From Sarcocystis neurona (taxonomy: Eukaryota > Apicomplexa > Conoidasida > Eucoccidiorida > Sarcocystidae): 64,000 nt of DNA. Numbering within the stretch: the stretch's first letter is position 1; each line of letters begins with the position of its first letter. The translations under genes and the position numbers were made by a program. The notes under the pieces were generated by a model, which did not search any database, was not told where the DNA came from, and worked only from the letters and a program-made list of their open reading frames with translations. Of this stretch, positions 12,406-25,600 are shown one piece after another. The stretch spans positions 744,001-808,000 of the forward strand of contig KL647312.1 in assembly GCA_000727475.1 (NCBI GenBank), written 5' to 3'.

Positions 12406-13659
12406 CTGTAGGACGTAGTGACGCACCATAGAGTTTTTAGGACGAGAAAAATTCACCATACCATTTGCGTCAAAAATAGTACTTCCCCAGTCTCTATCTC
12501 CGTTCTCTCCCTTACTCTCTGTAGCAGCCCCCGCCCTTAACCCAAGCCTAGCCGCTTCCTCGCAGTAGCGTCGATCGGTTCTTTCTCTCTTCACCGGCTA
12601 CCACCCTACAGAATGCGCGGCTGTAGGGCCTGTGACTCACGCTGCCTTATTCTTCTTCTCCTGCACACCTTTTCTAGACGTCACACGAATGATATCAATT
12701 GAATGCCTCCTCTTTACACACTGTAGCTCTAAAGGCACTCAGGCTGCTCCCAGCTGCACACACACACATGTGCCTACGTGGGTATGTTAACTGCGTGTCT
12801 CTGTTTTGTGAATCTCGCTGGCTGATCTAATACACGCAGACGCACACCCACAGAGGTGCACACACACCGAGCGTGCGCCAGAAGTAGAGTGTTTTCTTCA
12901 AATCTTCAAAACTGGAAGTCGCAGGGTGTTAATGAAGAGAAGGCGTATGCGGCTGTCAATTCGGACTTTGTAACTCCACCTGTGACCCTAATGCAAATCA
13001 TCAGCCGACCTCCCTCCCAGTGCGCGACTATGGGGACTGCAAGCGCACCACAGGTGCAGTGAAGGCAGGGAGCCAGCCGTTGCGAGCAGGCCTTCGGAAA
13101 CGCAGGAGTTGTGGTAAGAATGAAGACGTAGAGCTACATGAATATGTCCGAGATGTGCACACTGCAAGGAGTCTCTCCTGCAGAGCCCGCCCTTTCTGTA
13201 CCCTGCCTCCGCTACTGCTGCGGCAGGGGGGTGTGTGTGAGTTGCGGCGACAAAGACGGCGGCAGCAGTAGCATTAACTCCAAGTACAGCATTACGAATT
13301 TTGCAAGGAGTGATAATAACAGGTTTGACGACAGAGGCAGCGGTAATCCGGCCAGCGCCAGCTGCAGCCGGAGGTGCAGTACGGTGGACTGCAGCCCTTG
13401 CAGGCAAAGGAGGCGTTTCACGAAGGCGGGTCACAAGTACAGCCGTCTTCGCTGCTTCAAATGCCGCGAGGACTTCTTATTGCAACAGAGCCGCAGACGT
13501 CGGGGCAGCAGCCGCACGTGTCGTCCCCAGGCCTGCGGCTACAGCCACTGTAGCAGACGGCAGAGCATAAGCCGCATTCGCAGGTGTAACGTGTGTAACA
13601 GCAGCATCAGCTGTACGTGCAAGAGCAGCACAGGCACGTGCAGGAGTAATAACGGCAGA

Positions 13660-16600
13660 ATGCGCCGCAAAGACAACCACAGCAGCGCGAACAGCGAAGG
13701 CGACAGCACGCGCAGCTCTGAGAGCAGCTGCTGTCGCAGTAGCGAGACTAGCGTGCACAGCAGCACACACAGACTGCCTGCTCACACGCCCACCAAAAGA
13801 GCTGCTCTTCGCGCCGCAGTTCGCACGTGGAAGCCTGGGTGTCACGGAGCAGGCGGTTGTCGGAAGGCTCCGGAAGGAGGCGTGACAGGGTTTTTACGGG
13901 GGCTTAGCGTGCTGAAGGGTGCACTTGGCCTTCCTGCGCTGTTCGGACGGTGGCTGAGCAAAGCAGATCCAGAAGGAGATGATGCTTCTGGTGCTGCGGG
14001 GACGGCTCGTCAGCAGCCTTCAAGAGCAGCAGCAACAAAAAGAAAGAATCTGAGCGCTTTACGGACTGCAGGTGGTGTAGCAGCAGCTTTCAGATGCGTT
14101 GCCGAACGCGCATTGCCCGATTCCCGTTCTGCGGCAATTGGAGGTACTGCTTGCGTCGTGCCTCTTCTGGTGCTGCTGCTCACGCTGCCGCCAGCGGCTA
14201 GCCAGGGCCTGCAACATACTCCCTGGACTGGAAGTAAGGTCCTACCTTACAAGGAAGACACAAATGAAACTCCCGCTGCCACGCTTTCTGCTGCTGTGTT
14301 TTGAGCACACTCTTCGTGTCTGCTTTACGCAGCGACTCTCGTAGCGCTCGCGCGCTTCACTCAATTATATCCAAGTGTATACATACGTACCCAAAGGCTT
14401 TTCAATATGTACGAGAGTGTATATGCACTTGTAGATATACACGAAAGTGTTTGTGTATACACTTGTGTCTTGAAATGATATTGTCAGTGCTTCCGTTTGC
14501 TGCTGCTGCGAGCGGGGCTCGTTCTGCACCTTTCTCGGTGAGCAACTCTTTGCTGCGAGTTGGATGGCTGCCTGTCTGCTGTTCTTTTGTTGCTGATGAA
14601 TCCGTGATGCTTTCTGTGGTAAGTTTCTGCAGCGGCAGCTGCTGAATTTGTGCTGTGCTGGAGTGACTGCGTTTTCGGCGCGACGGCGCCCTTTCCGGCC
14701 GCGCCAGACTGGTAGCTGCAGGACCTTGCCGCAGCTGCTGCGTATCTTGCGATGTGCGGTGCTCTGCTGTACACATGGGTGAAAGATGCTGCCGCCGCTG
14801 TGACGCTCAAAAGGCTTCAGCCGTCTAAGTGTGCTGCAGCCGTCTGAAGAGGCGACGTGTAGACCAGTTGCTGCTGCTTGGTCTGCGTACCTGCCTGTTG
14901 CCGTTGCAACCTTGCATGGATCTGCCTTGTCGTTGGAGTGATAACAAGTTTTGTGCTGTCAAAACTAGAGTGCGGCTGGTGCGCCTGCTGCCGCAGCTGG
15001 TTCCTGGTATCTCGTTTCGGTATGTACGCTGCCGTGGGAGGTGCCACCACGTGTATATGCTGCTCAGCAGTAGAAGTGCATCTGCGCAGAATGTGAGGCG
15101 CTTGAGTAGTCCACTTGCTGCTGATGGCGTGCTGCTGCTCGTAACACTGGTGTCCTGCCAGTGCTGATTTCGATGCTGCTTAGCAAAGGCATCAGCACTC
15201 ACATGCTTCCGTCAGAACCCTCCCGCCTGGAGGAAGCGGTTGCGCCCGTAGGTACACTGTTCACCGACGATTCGTTGTGTTTCTGTTGGATTCGTATAAA
15301 CGACGTCGCCGGCGCCGACGAACCGGCGCCACGGCTGCTGCTGCTGCTGCTACAGTAGGATTCTGATTGCTGCTGCCGCTGCTGCTGCAAGTTGGGCTTG
15401 CCTGAGCTGGTGCCGCTTACGCATATATGTCGACCGTGTACGGCACCTGCGGCGTTTCGCGCACTGCTCACTTTACTCTCGCGCAGCCCTTCCAACTCTG
15501 TCACTTCTGAACTATGGGGATGTAGGCAGCTGCTGTTATTGGTCAAGGCACATGGGTCCTGCTCATCTCCTCTCTGCCGCTGCCACAATTTGACGTCTCC
15601 CAGGTGCACGCGTCACTGCTTCTTTGCCTGCGATCGATCGTCTTCAACACGCACTACTGCTGGTGCTTCAGTTGCGTCCTTGTCACCGCTGCCGGCGCCT
15701 TCTGGTGCGCCTGCTTGATCTGCGCGTGCTTTTCTTGCTGCAACAACTTTTCCACCTGTTTCTCCTGGTGTCGCTTCAGCTGCCTGTCCTCAGCTGTTGA
15801 CGCCGTTGCAGTTGTGACCCCTGCTGCTGCTTGGTCACCTATTTCTGAAACCCCTGTTCTTCCTACAATTCTGCCTTATCGGTCGTCCCTGGTTTGACTG
15901 CTGCGGCTGCTTTGTTGCAGACTGCCCCTGGTTCGGGTGCACTCTCTTTCCTCCTCCTTCAGGGAGTAACTCCTCCTGGCTGCAGGAACACGCTCGTGCT
16001 GCTGCTGTGCTGCACGAGACCCTGCTGCCTAGTGCTGCTTTATGTGGAGAGCTCTGTAACAATCTGTTCGTCTCTTCTCCGTCGACTCCGTCCGCGAATT
16101 CGTCTTCAGGGAGTCTGCTGTCGCTTTTTATGCGTGGCTCATCTTCCGCTAGCGACGCGTTTTCTCCATTTTCCTCTTCCCCTTCCCCTTCCTGCGGCGG
16201 CTTTGAGTACAATAGCGCCACGCATAGGTGCACACTTTTCTGGTCTCTTCCTTCTGTTCTTGCTCCTGGCTCTTCTGCGATTTCTGCGGCCCCTGCCGGT
16301 GTCGGGGGTACTGTCGCATCGGCTGCGACGTCGTCGGCTGCGTCTCACGTTGGCTCTGCAGCACAGGAGGGTGGTGGTCATACGCTTTTCCCTGCTGCTC
16401 CTGTAGTAGTATGTGGGCTGTCACCTGTGCGCACGATAGGGAGCACGTGCACCACCTCCTGTCTCGTCTCCGAATGGTCCCCCTGGTCTAACTGTGTTCT
16501 TTTGGGCAGCAAGGGCAGGGACGGCAGCACTTACGATGGCTGGTGGGGTTTGCAGCGTCGGACCCGCGCCATTCGCCGTCCGCCGTGGGGCGGAGGAGAC

Positions 16601-19600
16601 GTCTGTCCTTCTCTCGAGCAGGTGCGGCCGTGCAGTGTTAGCAGCAGCAGAGCTCACGGCTCCCACTGGGAGGACAGTATCAGCGGCGACAGAACCACGA
16701 GCCGCAGCAGCGGCGACACGAGCAACAGCAACTACAGCCGTTCTAGGGACCCCGGGTGCGCGATGACTGGGGTAGGCATATTCGGCTGGGGCTGCGATGC
16801 TTCTCTTCCATTCCATCGCAGCGGTACGTGCACAGAGGACTCCTGCTGGCGCTTCGGCTCCCCTAGTGGATAGTCTCTATACTGCTAGCCCCCGTCGTAC
16901 ATAAGGCTGTGCTGACATTAGCCGGACTGCTGCGATTACTGTTACTAGTGGGGATACGCGTCGAGTGGCCACCGTCCCTAGTTTTTACCCTGCAGCAGCT
17001 GCTGCTACTGATTTTGCATGGATTGCTGCTGTTGCTGCTGTCTTGCTGCAAAAGTTGTTGCAGCAGTTTTGACGGCGAACGTCATAGTTGTCGGTGCTGT
17101 CTGTGAAACACCTGGGCTCCCCCTGTCCGTAGTCTTGGACCTGGTCATCCAGCTGCAGGGCCTGCTGCCGTCTATGCTGCCGCCGTGCTGCTCCTGGTGC
17201 TGCCGATGTTGCTCTCCCAGGTGGCGAGGACGATAGCAGTACGCCTGCCGAACGGAGGGCTGGTGCGCCGTTGCTAACTTTTACTGTATTGTTGTTGCAG
17301 GCGTTGAATAGTACTGGTGACTGCGCAACTAATGCCGCGTATTCTGTGACGGCGCTGCCGTGGTGTTGCTCTTTTTTTGTGGGTTTGCTTTCATTAAGTC
17401 TCTCGTGTTACCGAGACGCATCGCGCTGCCCGGGTGGCTTCTGCAGTTGCTGTGTCTGCTGCCACATCACGGCCCCACTTGCCCATCGCAGACTTCTTCG
17501 TCTTTTGGTGGTAGTCTGGCTCCTTTGTGCTCGTCAAAAAAGCATCTGATGCTGCTGCTGCAGCCCGTACGTTGAGACTACCGCAGCGCGGACCTGTGGA
17601 CCGCTGCTAATGCCGCTGCACGGCGCTCCTGATGGGTGAGTCGCTACGGGTATGCAGCTACGCGTTGTGTTGCTGCTGCTGTTGCAGGGATGGACTGGCA
17701 CTTCGTACTTTCCTTGAAGGAGTGCCAGGGTCTCTGTCGTTCAGATGCCGGCTGTACCTATTTCTCTCTTGATCAGCGCGTTGCGAGCTCTGCTGCTGTC
17801 GCAGGCACTGCGCTGCTGCATGCTGCTTCTACCTCCTCTGCTTCTGGAATAGCAGCGGAGGATGAGCAGCAGGAGCTCCAACTAGACAGGTCAGCTATGT
17901 GGACCTCCGCGTTCGCTCCGTGGTTTTCCGGTAGTGACAGCAGATGGCGCGGCGGCACGCCTCCCGTTGCAGCTGCTTCACCGACCACCAGCCTCATGAC
18001 GTGCTACCTAGTACGAGGTGAAGAACCTGGCTGCATGTTTTTCTCGGAGCACTTCATCTCCGGTAGGCAAACCTTACGCATTCCTGTTGCATGCGTCGAT
18101 CTGCTTGCACGCCGCAACTAGTATTCATGGAGTTTTCAGATGTGTTCTTCTCCAGATCGCGAGGTTTTGGTCGCTGCTACGGCTGATGCTGCGACATCGT
18201 CGACCTCTCCTGCCGCTGTGCGAGCTGCCCGCAAGGGTACCCCTGCCGTTGCTGCGTGTCGACGCACACTGAGTAGGTTTGCTTGCTGTTGCTGGTCTGT
18301 GAGCTCCCGCGCTGCGCTGCTGCTGCCGTGGCGCCGCTGCAAAATTACAAGTACGGCCTGCAGCACCTGCTGCTGTTGCTGTTGCAGCAGCATCAGTGCA
18401 GGTGCTGCTCGTGTGCGACGACGAGGCTGCTGTGGAATACGGCGGTAAAACTGCGGCTGCACGTGCAGGAACAGCCTTGGTGGTGCTGCAGTCATCTCAG
18501 TCAACGTACCGCAGACGTTCACGATCGTCATACTACTACTGCAGTGGCTTCTGGCTCCTGCGTGCAAGCGTTGCTGCATCGGTGGGTGGGGTACCACTGC
18601 CGCAGGCTCTGCGGATTGAAGGCAAGGCACTGTATTGCCTGGGCTACACGGCCGCGTCCGTTCTTGAATTTACAGGGCTGCGTGAGCTGCAGACGAAGGA
18701 GGACTGCTGCGGTGCCATTTGCTTTTCGGCACCTACACATCTGCGGGCTGGACATAATGTTGCTGTTACTGTTTTTTGCGCTTTTCTGGTGCGCTGCGGA
18801 TGATCCTGCTGTTGCTGCTGGTACGCAGTTTTGTCGTGCTGCTGAGAGGCCGCTGACAGTGCTGCCGGTGTGCACTTGTGCTGCGGTCTGCCCTGCTGTC
18901 ACTGCTGCAGCTGCTCGTGAGGGGGGAATCGACCGGTGCCCGGTAGACTGCGTCGCGGGCGAGTGGGGACCGTGGACTCCCTGTTCGAACGTTTGTTCGC
19001 ATGCGGAGCAGCAGTTCCGTTTTCGTGAGGTGCTGCTGCGTGAACAGCACGGTGGAAGACCCTGTGTACTGTCAGAACATCGCAGCTGTTTCCGCAGTCC
19101 CATGTATCCGAAGGCTGCCTGCCCCACGGGTAATGACGCCCTGCTAATCTTCCTGCAGCGTGGCGTGTGTCTTGAGACTATGAAACCGCAGAGATAGTTG
19201 GCTTTTCCGAGCTTGCCGCACGTTGGCGCTGCTTCAGTTTCTCCCATGCTGCAGTGGTGCTGCCACATGCTGTTTTTTTGTATCTTCTCCCCGCAAATGC
19301 CGTCAGCCCCGCCTTCCCCCTTCCAGCGTGTCTGCTGCGTTGGTACTGCTTCTGTATCTCCGGCGATGATTTGTCGCTTGTGGCGGCAGCTGCTCCCTCG
19401 TATTTCTGAATTTGGCGTTCGTATCAGTCGCACTTGCTTACCGTGGGATGCCTCCGCTTTCCGGCTGCTGCTTCTGCTTTGCTCTACGTGCATTTGGCGC
19501 AGACTGTCTGCTGCCGCAGCTGTTGTCCAAGTGTGTCTGAACCGGTGCCGCCATATTTCCTGGCGTGTACCTGCTGCGGCGCTTGCCTCCTACGCCACTG

Positions 19601-22600
19601 CCGTGACTGCTGCTAGTGTCTCCTGACGGTTCCTAGTGCCGCTAGGTCCCTCCTCTTTCAGATGCGTACGTCTGGAGCCGTCCGTGCCTCCTCTCTCTCG
19701 GTATTCTTATGCGGGAGCAAGGAAGTGCAAGCAACCCCGTGCGCGGACAGGAAGCTTTCTACGTGTTCTGCTGTTATCTTGTACACAGTTTATACGCAGA
19801 TATCTACCCCATTCGCTACCTGTCTCACTGCTTCGTCGCCTGCAGATGTGAGTATGAGTAGCTGCATCCGGCCGCGTACTTCTCTGCTCACCTACGGGTG
19901 CGTGCGCCGATCTGCGATGTTGCCAAGCCCGGAACCTGACTCCAGCCGTTCCCGCTACGACAAAAATATGTTCACGTCCTCTAGTCCGTGGAACCCCCCT
20001 GAGGCCCCCAAAAAAGAAACACGCGTGCGTGTGGTGTCTGCAGGGGGAGGCGGGGTTCTGCACGAGTGTCAGTACACCCCGTGGTCGCCGTGGTCTGCAT
20101 GCAGCAGCCCCTGCGAAGGAGGCGTGCAGCAGCGCGTGCGGTCGCTGCTGTTTCCTGCTGCCGCTGACATAGCGTGTGACGCGGCCCTCTTCGTGCAGCG
20201 CTCCTGCAACGACGGCATTCCCTGTCCTCAGCAGCAAGGCGCGTCTCTCCGAACATCCCCGCACGCGACTACGTGCAACGCAGCTCCTTCACAGTCCTGC
20301 CCGGTTGTTCTGTTGCCTATGTACACACGTACATAAATCCATAAAGTGCACATAGCTGAACGCAGGAGCATGTATTCGTGTGAATGTGTCGCCCTGCACG
20401 CGCGCGCATGTTCGTGCGCTGCGCCACGCCCAAACAAATTTGCATCTGTGTAAACCTCCATGTGTACACCCACGCCTTCGACCATGCCTACACCCACACG
20501 CAAGAGGGGCACACTAGTGAGGCATGAGTAGATGCATGCGTTTTTGTAAAGCGGCGCGAGCCTTTGTCTTCTTGCACACGCCACGTTCTGTGTATATCTT
20601 GCCTTCTGTATCGTCGTGAGACTGTGGCTGCTAAGCGCTCAAGAGCTGCTAGCAGGATGCTCCCTTGCGCAGCAGGCGGCGCCCGATCATAGCAATGGTA
20701 AAACATTAGACGAAGAGCCGTTCACGAGGATGATTGCTGGTGGCTTGTGATCACCGTCAATATTTTCCGCCCCCCCAGAACGACTGGTTTTGTTGAAACT
20801 TGTTAGTGGGTGAAAGCGCGCGTACCCACGCGGACTACCCGGCGAGCCTGGGGCCCGTGGAGTCTCGTCTCCGTGTAGACCCCTTCTTTGCTCAGCAAGT
20901 ACCCGCTCACTGTGTACGTCCGACTCCTCCCGTTCCTACGGCGCAGGTTGAAACCTGCCGGCGTTTGCTTGCGGAGGGTTTTGAACGAAATGTCTTCTGA
21001 GAGGATGCATCCCCGCGTGACTGTGCCCTGCATTGTATTCGTTATACGCTGGGTTGCATGCGGTGCTACGTGGATTGTGTGCTGCACACACGCGAGTGCT
21101 GCTACGCGCACTGCGACACGCGAACGATTCTGTACACGGTGCCTGCGGCAGGCGTGGACGCGAGGCCGTCTTTGCCTTCTTTAGACGTTGGCTTCGAGGA
21201 GTTCTGTCATTGCTTAACATCGTGCGTACTTCGTCGCATCCCTGTGCTGGATCTTCTTGGCTTTGAGGAGCGTTGTCTTTGGTTTGCTTCCTCCTTACTT
21301 TGTCGTCTCCGTACGCTGGACTTTCGTGGCGGCTTTGAGAGGATTTGCTTTACTTCGTGTGTACTTCGTCGCTTCCGTATGCTGCTCATGTCGGTAGTGC
21401 CACAGCAGTTCGCTGCTACGAAGACGTTGTGCTGCGCTCGCGTAGTCCCCGTTGCAACCGAGTGCTCCCGCTGCGAGCTGGCGGGAGTGCGTGGAGAGGC
21501 CGCTGCACGCATGGTTTGGCGGGTGCGTCTACTCCGACTCATTCATGCCTGCGTATGCAGCGATGTGCTGGTGCGTTGACGCATCTCCTACTGCATTTTC
21601 CGCTCAGCGTCTTTTTGCCTCTCCAGTTGATGTTCCCCTGGGCGCAGGTTGTGAAATCTCTTTCTTTTCCGCCTGGTCGCCCTGCAGCAGCTCCTGTCAC
21701 ACAGGCCAGCGCTACCGCACGCGACAGGTGCGGCAGCAGCAGCAGCAGCAACAGTCGCGTACGTCTGCTGCTTCTGCGGCCGGAGAGGAGGCCAACGCTG
21801 CTCTTCCGCTCGCTTGTCTGGGCCACCCCACCATCCAGATGGAAACGTGCAATGAAGAGATCCCCTGCAACAGCAACGGCGGTGAGCCCTGCTGTCGCAC
21901 GAGCCTTTCGCTATTATGTGTGTGCGTCATGCCTGCTTCTGTGCTGCTGTGTCTCCTCTTCCCTCTGCGTATTCTTGCTCTCTATCCTACTTCTTTCTCG
22001 GCTTTTGATGTGCCGCTGTGCGCTGCTGCTAGAGTTGATGAGCCGCTAGTTGTGCCGTTCTACGTGTGCGCATGGCTTGTCTCTTGTAGACGCTGCGAAT
22101 TCCTTTGCCACGACTTCTTTTTGCTGCTGCGAGGTGCCCGCTACGGAAACGCTTCTTCAGAGCTCGCTGCTGCATCCATCGCCGGTGCAAAATGCTCTGC
22201 TCCTGGTGGTCACAGGGTTCAAGCGGCGTTCACCGCGAAGAGAGGGGGTGCTGCGGTGGGGCTTGTCCAGGGACGATTGTTCTTCGTGTTGCTGTTGTGA
22301 AGGTGCTGCTGTTATTTGTCTGCTGCTCCTTTGCGCGTGGAACGGGATCGGGGCACAAGCAAATACCCAAGGCAGCTACTCCTGCTGCCTCGCTTCTTGC
22401 TGTGTGGGGAGTTGACAGTCTGTCGGTGTGGACAGCTGATGCTACTGCTCTTCAGTGAAGATATGTTTCGCGTCTTTTTCCCCTCCGCGTTTGTCCGCGT
22501 GAGATGCAGTCATGCCGCGTGGCTATGGCTGCGGCGATTTGCCCGGCTGGGCTGCTTCTGCTGCTTCGCCCCCAGGAGAACGAAACGACTTTTCTGGTGA

Positions 22601-25600
22601 TGGATTTATCGTAGGACTTGTCATACATCTGTGGTGCTGCTGCAGCTGCTTGTGCATCTATTGTTTCTGTGGGTTGAGCAAAGATATCCACTGCTCATTG
22701 CTGCCGTCTGAGGTGGGGGTCTTGCAGTTCGCATTGCTGCTGAAGCTATCTGTGAAAGAGGGACTGCAGCAGCAAGGCCTGTTGTGCTTCTCCACGTGTT
22801 TCTGTTGTTGTTGGTGCTCTGCTTTTTCTACTACGCAAGCGGCACTCTCCGTCGAGCTGCCGATGGAGCAGCGAGACAAGCTCTGTGTTAGGCTGTGTGC
22901 CCGCGTGCCGGAACAGCCCGCAACTGTCTTTGCGAGTTAGCTGTTTCTGACCAGGTAAAGTGGAGGGCGGTGCTACTCTTCTCTCGTGTTGCTGTCGCTG
23001 CGACCAGTGAGTTAAAATGCTTGTTTGCGTTTGGTGGGGCTGCAGCAGCAGAAGGAGCAGCAGCACCAGCTACAGGAGAAGGCGACTGCACGCTGAGCCC
23101 GTGGGAAGAATGGACCGCTTGCATGCCGTCGCAGCGTTTGGGTGGCAGCGGTACTAGCAGCAGGGGCCAACGCATGCGGTGGAGAGCTAAAATCCAACGC
23201 CCTACAGCGCATCCAAGAGTTCCACCTTACGTGCAACGGCAGCTTCGATTGCAGCAGCAGCACCCCGAGCAGCAGCAACTTGCCTGTGTCTCTCCTGATG
23301 AGTCGCTTGTCGAAGTGGAAGCCTGCGAGATGCCGCCGGGCAGCGGTCCTTTGCTCGGTAAGCAATGGCACCAGCAGCTACTCTGCTTCTCCGGTGAGCG
23401 AGCGAAAGCAGCAGCCATTCGGCTTCCCCTGCAAAGGAAGTCAATATGCCGGCAGCAGCCTCAGCAGCCTCAGCGAGTTGCTCCTTCGGTCACTATACGA
23501 GGAACGCAAGCGCTCCCGCAGCACCAGCTCTGCTTCTACAGCTACAAGAGAAGCACCAGAGGAGCGACAGCAGACGCACCCGTAGAGCGAGGGCAAGACG
23601 TCAGCAGCTCGCGGCGTACAAGTTGCAGCAGCTGCAGTGACAGTAATCGCACAAGGCAAGGAGCAACAGAGTCAGCAACAGGTGCCGTAGCAGGAGCAGC
23701 AGCAGTTGGCGGTTCCCACGTAGAGAAAGCGGGGGGGCCTGGCCGTGCGAGCAGGGGCAGCAGGACGGCAGGTGAGCCCGACTCTACACGAAGCATCTGC
23801 ACCGGTTTTGCTTCTGAAAATACTAGCAGCCCGACCCCCCGGCGCAGCAATAGGTAGAGCGCTTCGCTGCAGCGGTGTGGCAGAGAGATTGCCGACCGCA
23901 GCCAGAAGAGAGAGCAAGGAGACAGGGGGCGATACCGTCGAGAGTAGCTGTCATCAAAAATTGTGAGGGGCATCGTTCCGGCACGGGACTCGTGCTTTTG
24001 CCGCTGCCGCTCCTTCTGCCTCCGGTGCCCGAGCACGTGCTGCACAGCACAGCTGCTGCCGCTGCTGCTTCAGCCGCTGTGCTTCAGCGTCTGCTGTTCC
24101 ATCGTCTGCTGCCTCACCACTCCTTCTATGTCTGCTGCTGCGGCCCCTGCGCTGGCCGCGACTTCGGCAGTTTCTGGACTTTTTCCCTGCTGGCGGTGTT
24201 GGCTGCTGACTTTCCTGGCGGTGAAGCGGCTACCTCTGCCGCAGCTGTATCGCTCTGTCTGCCGCCCCGCCCAGATCCTCTGCGGGTCACGCTCGGTGTA
24301 CCTGCTCGAAAGAAGATGCAGAAGCAAGAGGATTACTGAGGAAGATTTACTTGGCGAATGTGTGCCCGCAGCTGCTACGCGCTGAGTTTCCAGTGCACAC
24401 TCAACAGCCTCGCACGCACCGGAGAATCCGCAGCGTACTGCTGCCGCCGCTGCAGCCACAAACAGAGCACCAGTCAAAAGGCAACGGTAGATCGTTTATA
24501 GAGCTCGATTTCAAATGACGCGGCCTAACGTCCCGGGGTCCGCAGATGGCCCTGCTATTTAGGCGGCCCATATACGCTTGAACAGCCTCCTGTATATTTA
24601 TGTTTATGTGTGTGTGTGTGTGTGTGTATGTGTGTGTGTTTGTGTCTCTCTCTTTTTCTCTCTATGTATATACGCACAAACACACACACATGTGCACGTA
24701 GGTCCTTCAGTGTGTACGGGTCTACCCATAAATATCCGTCAACCTTTCTCACGTGACTGTGTGTACACAGAGGTATATGTACACGTACAGGAGGTGTCCA
24801 CGTGTATATACATACGTACATAGCTACAGAGGAATTAGTAACATACGCGCACCTGTGTTGTCAGTTGTGAGCCCGCCAGCACCATTACATACACGTGCGA
24901 GCAAACGAACGCAGCCGCGCACATTTGTTGCTTTCCTCTCCTGCACTCCGGGTGCATACTCACGTGTTGTTTTCAATCGTTCGTTGTCTAGCCATTACTT
25001 TCTCCCTCTGGCTTTGTTCTGAGCCACTAGGCTGTAGATGTGTTTCCTGGCAATGCTTTTGCTGCTATTTCACGTCCATTCACTTGAGTTAATGCACAAA
25101 CGCGTCCACACACAAGCTGAACATATATATATATATATGTGTACATATATATGTATATGAGTATCGCTGTCTCCGTGGCTCTCCGTTTGTGTCCCACCGT
25201 CTCCGTCTTTCAATCTCCCTCTCCGTGTCCCTCCCTGTCTCGCTCTCTCTATATGCATAAACATATGTACGCAGAAATGCGTGTCTCTGTGTGTGAAGAT
25301 CCGAAGTATTTGCATGCGTGCGTGGGTCGCTGCTGCAGGACCCGGGGAGGACGACTGTGTGCTGGGTCCGTGGAGTGCGTGGTCGGACTGCTACAGCAGC
25401 AGTAGCGGCAGAACGTGCGCAGCAACCGACAGAGAGACGATGGGCTGGCGGTCCCGTGTGCGGCCTGTGCTGCGGCCTGCGCTCCCGCATGACTTGTTGC
25501 TGCGAAGCCCTTGCGCTGCTACTGCGCAGTACGAGCTCTGTGCGGTGCCGCGGTGTCCTTTTCTCTACCCTGCTGCTGCGGGAGCGACCGCGCTGGAGCA

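Noticed and set aside
24070..24477. Antisense frames over adhesin introns and similar Leu/Ala-rich frames throughout 13-24 kb
   Set aside because: CTG/CAG repeats lack stop codons in all six frames, so long frames are expected; none has a domain.
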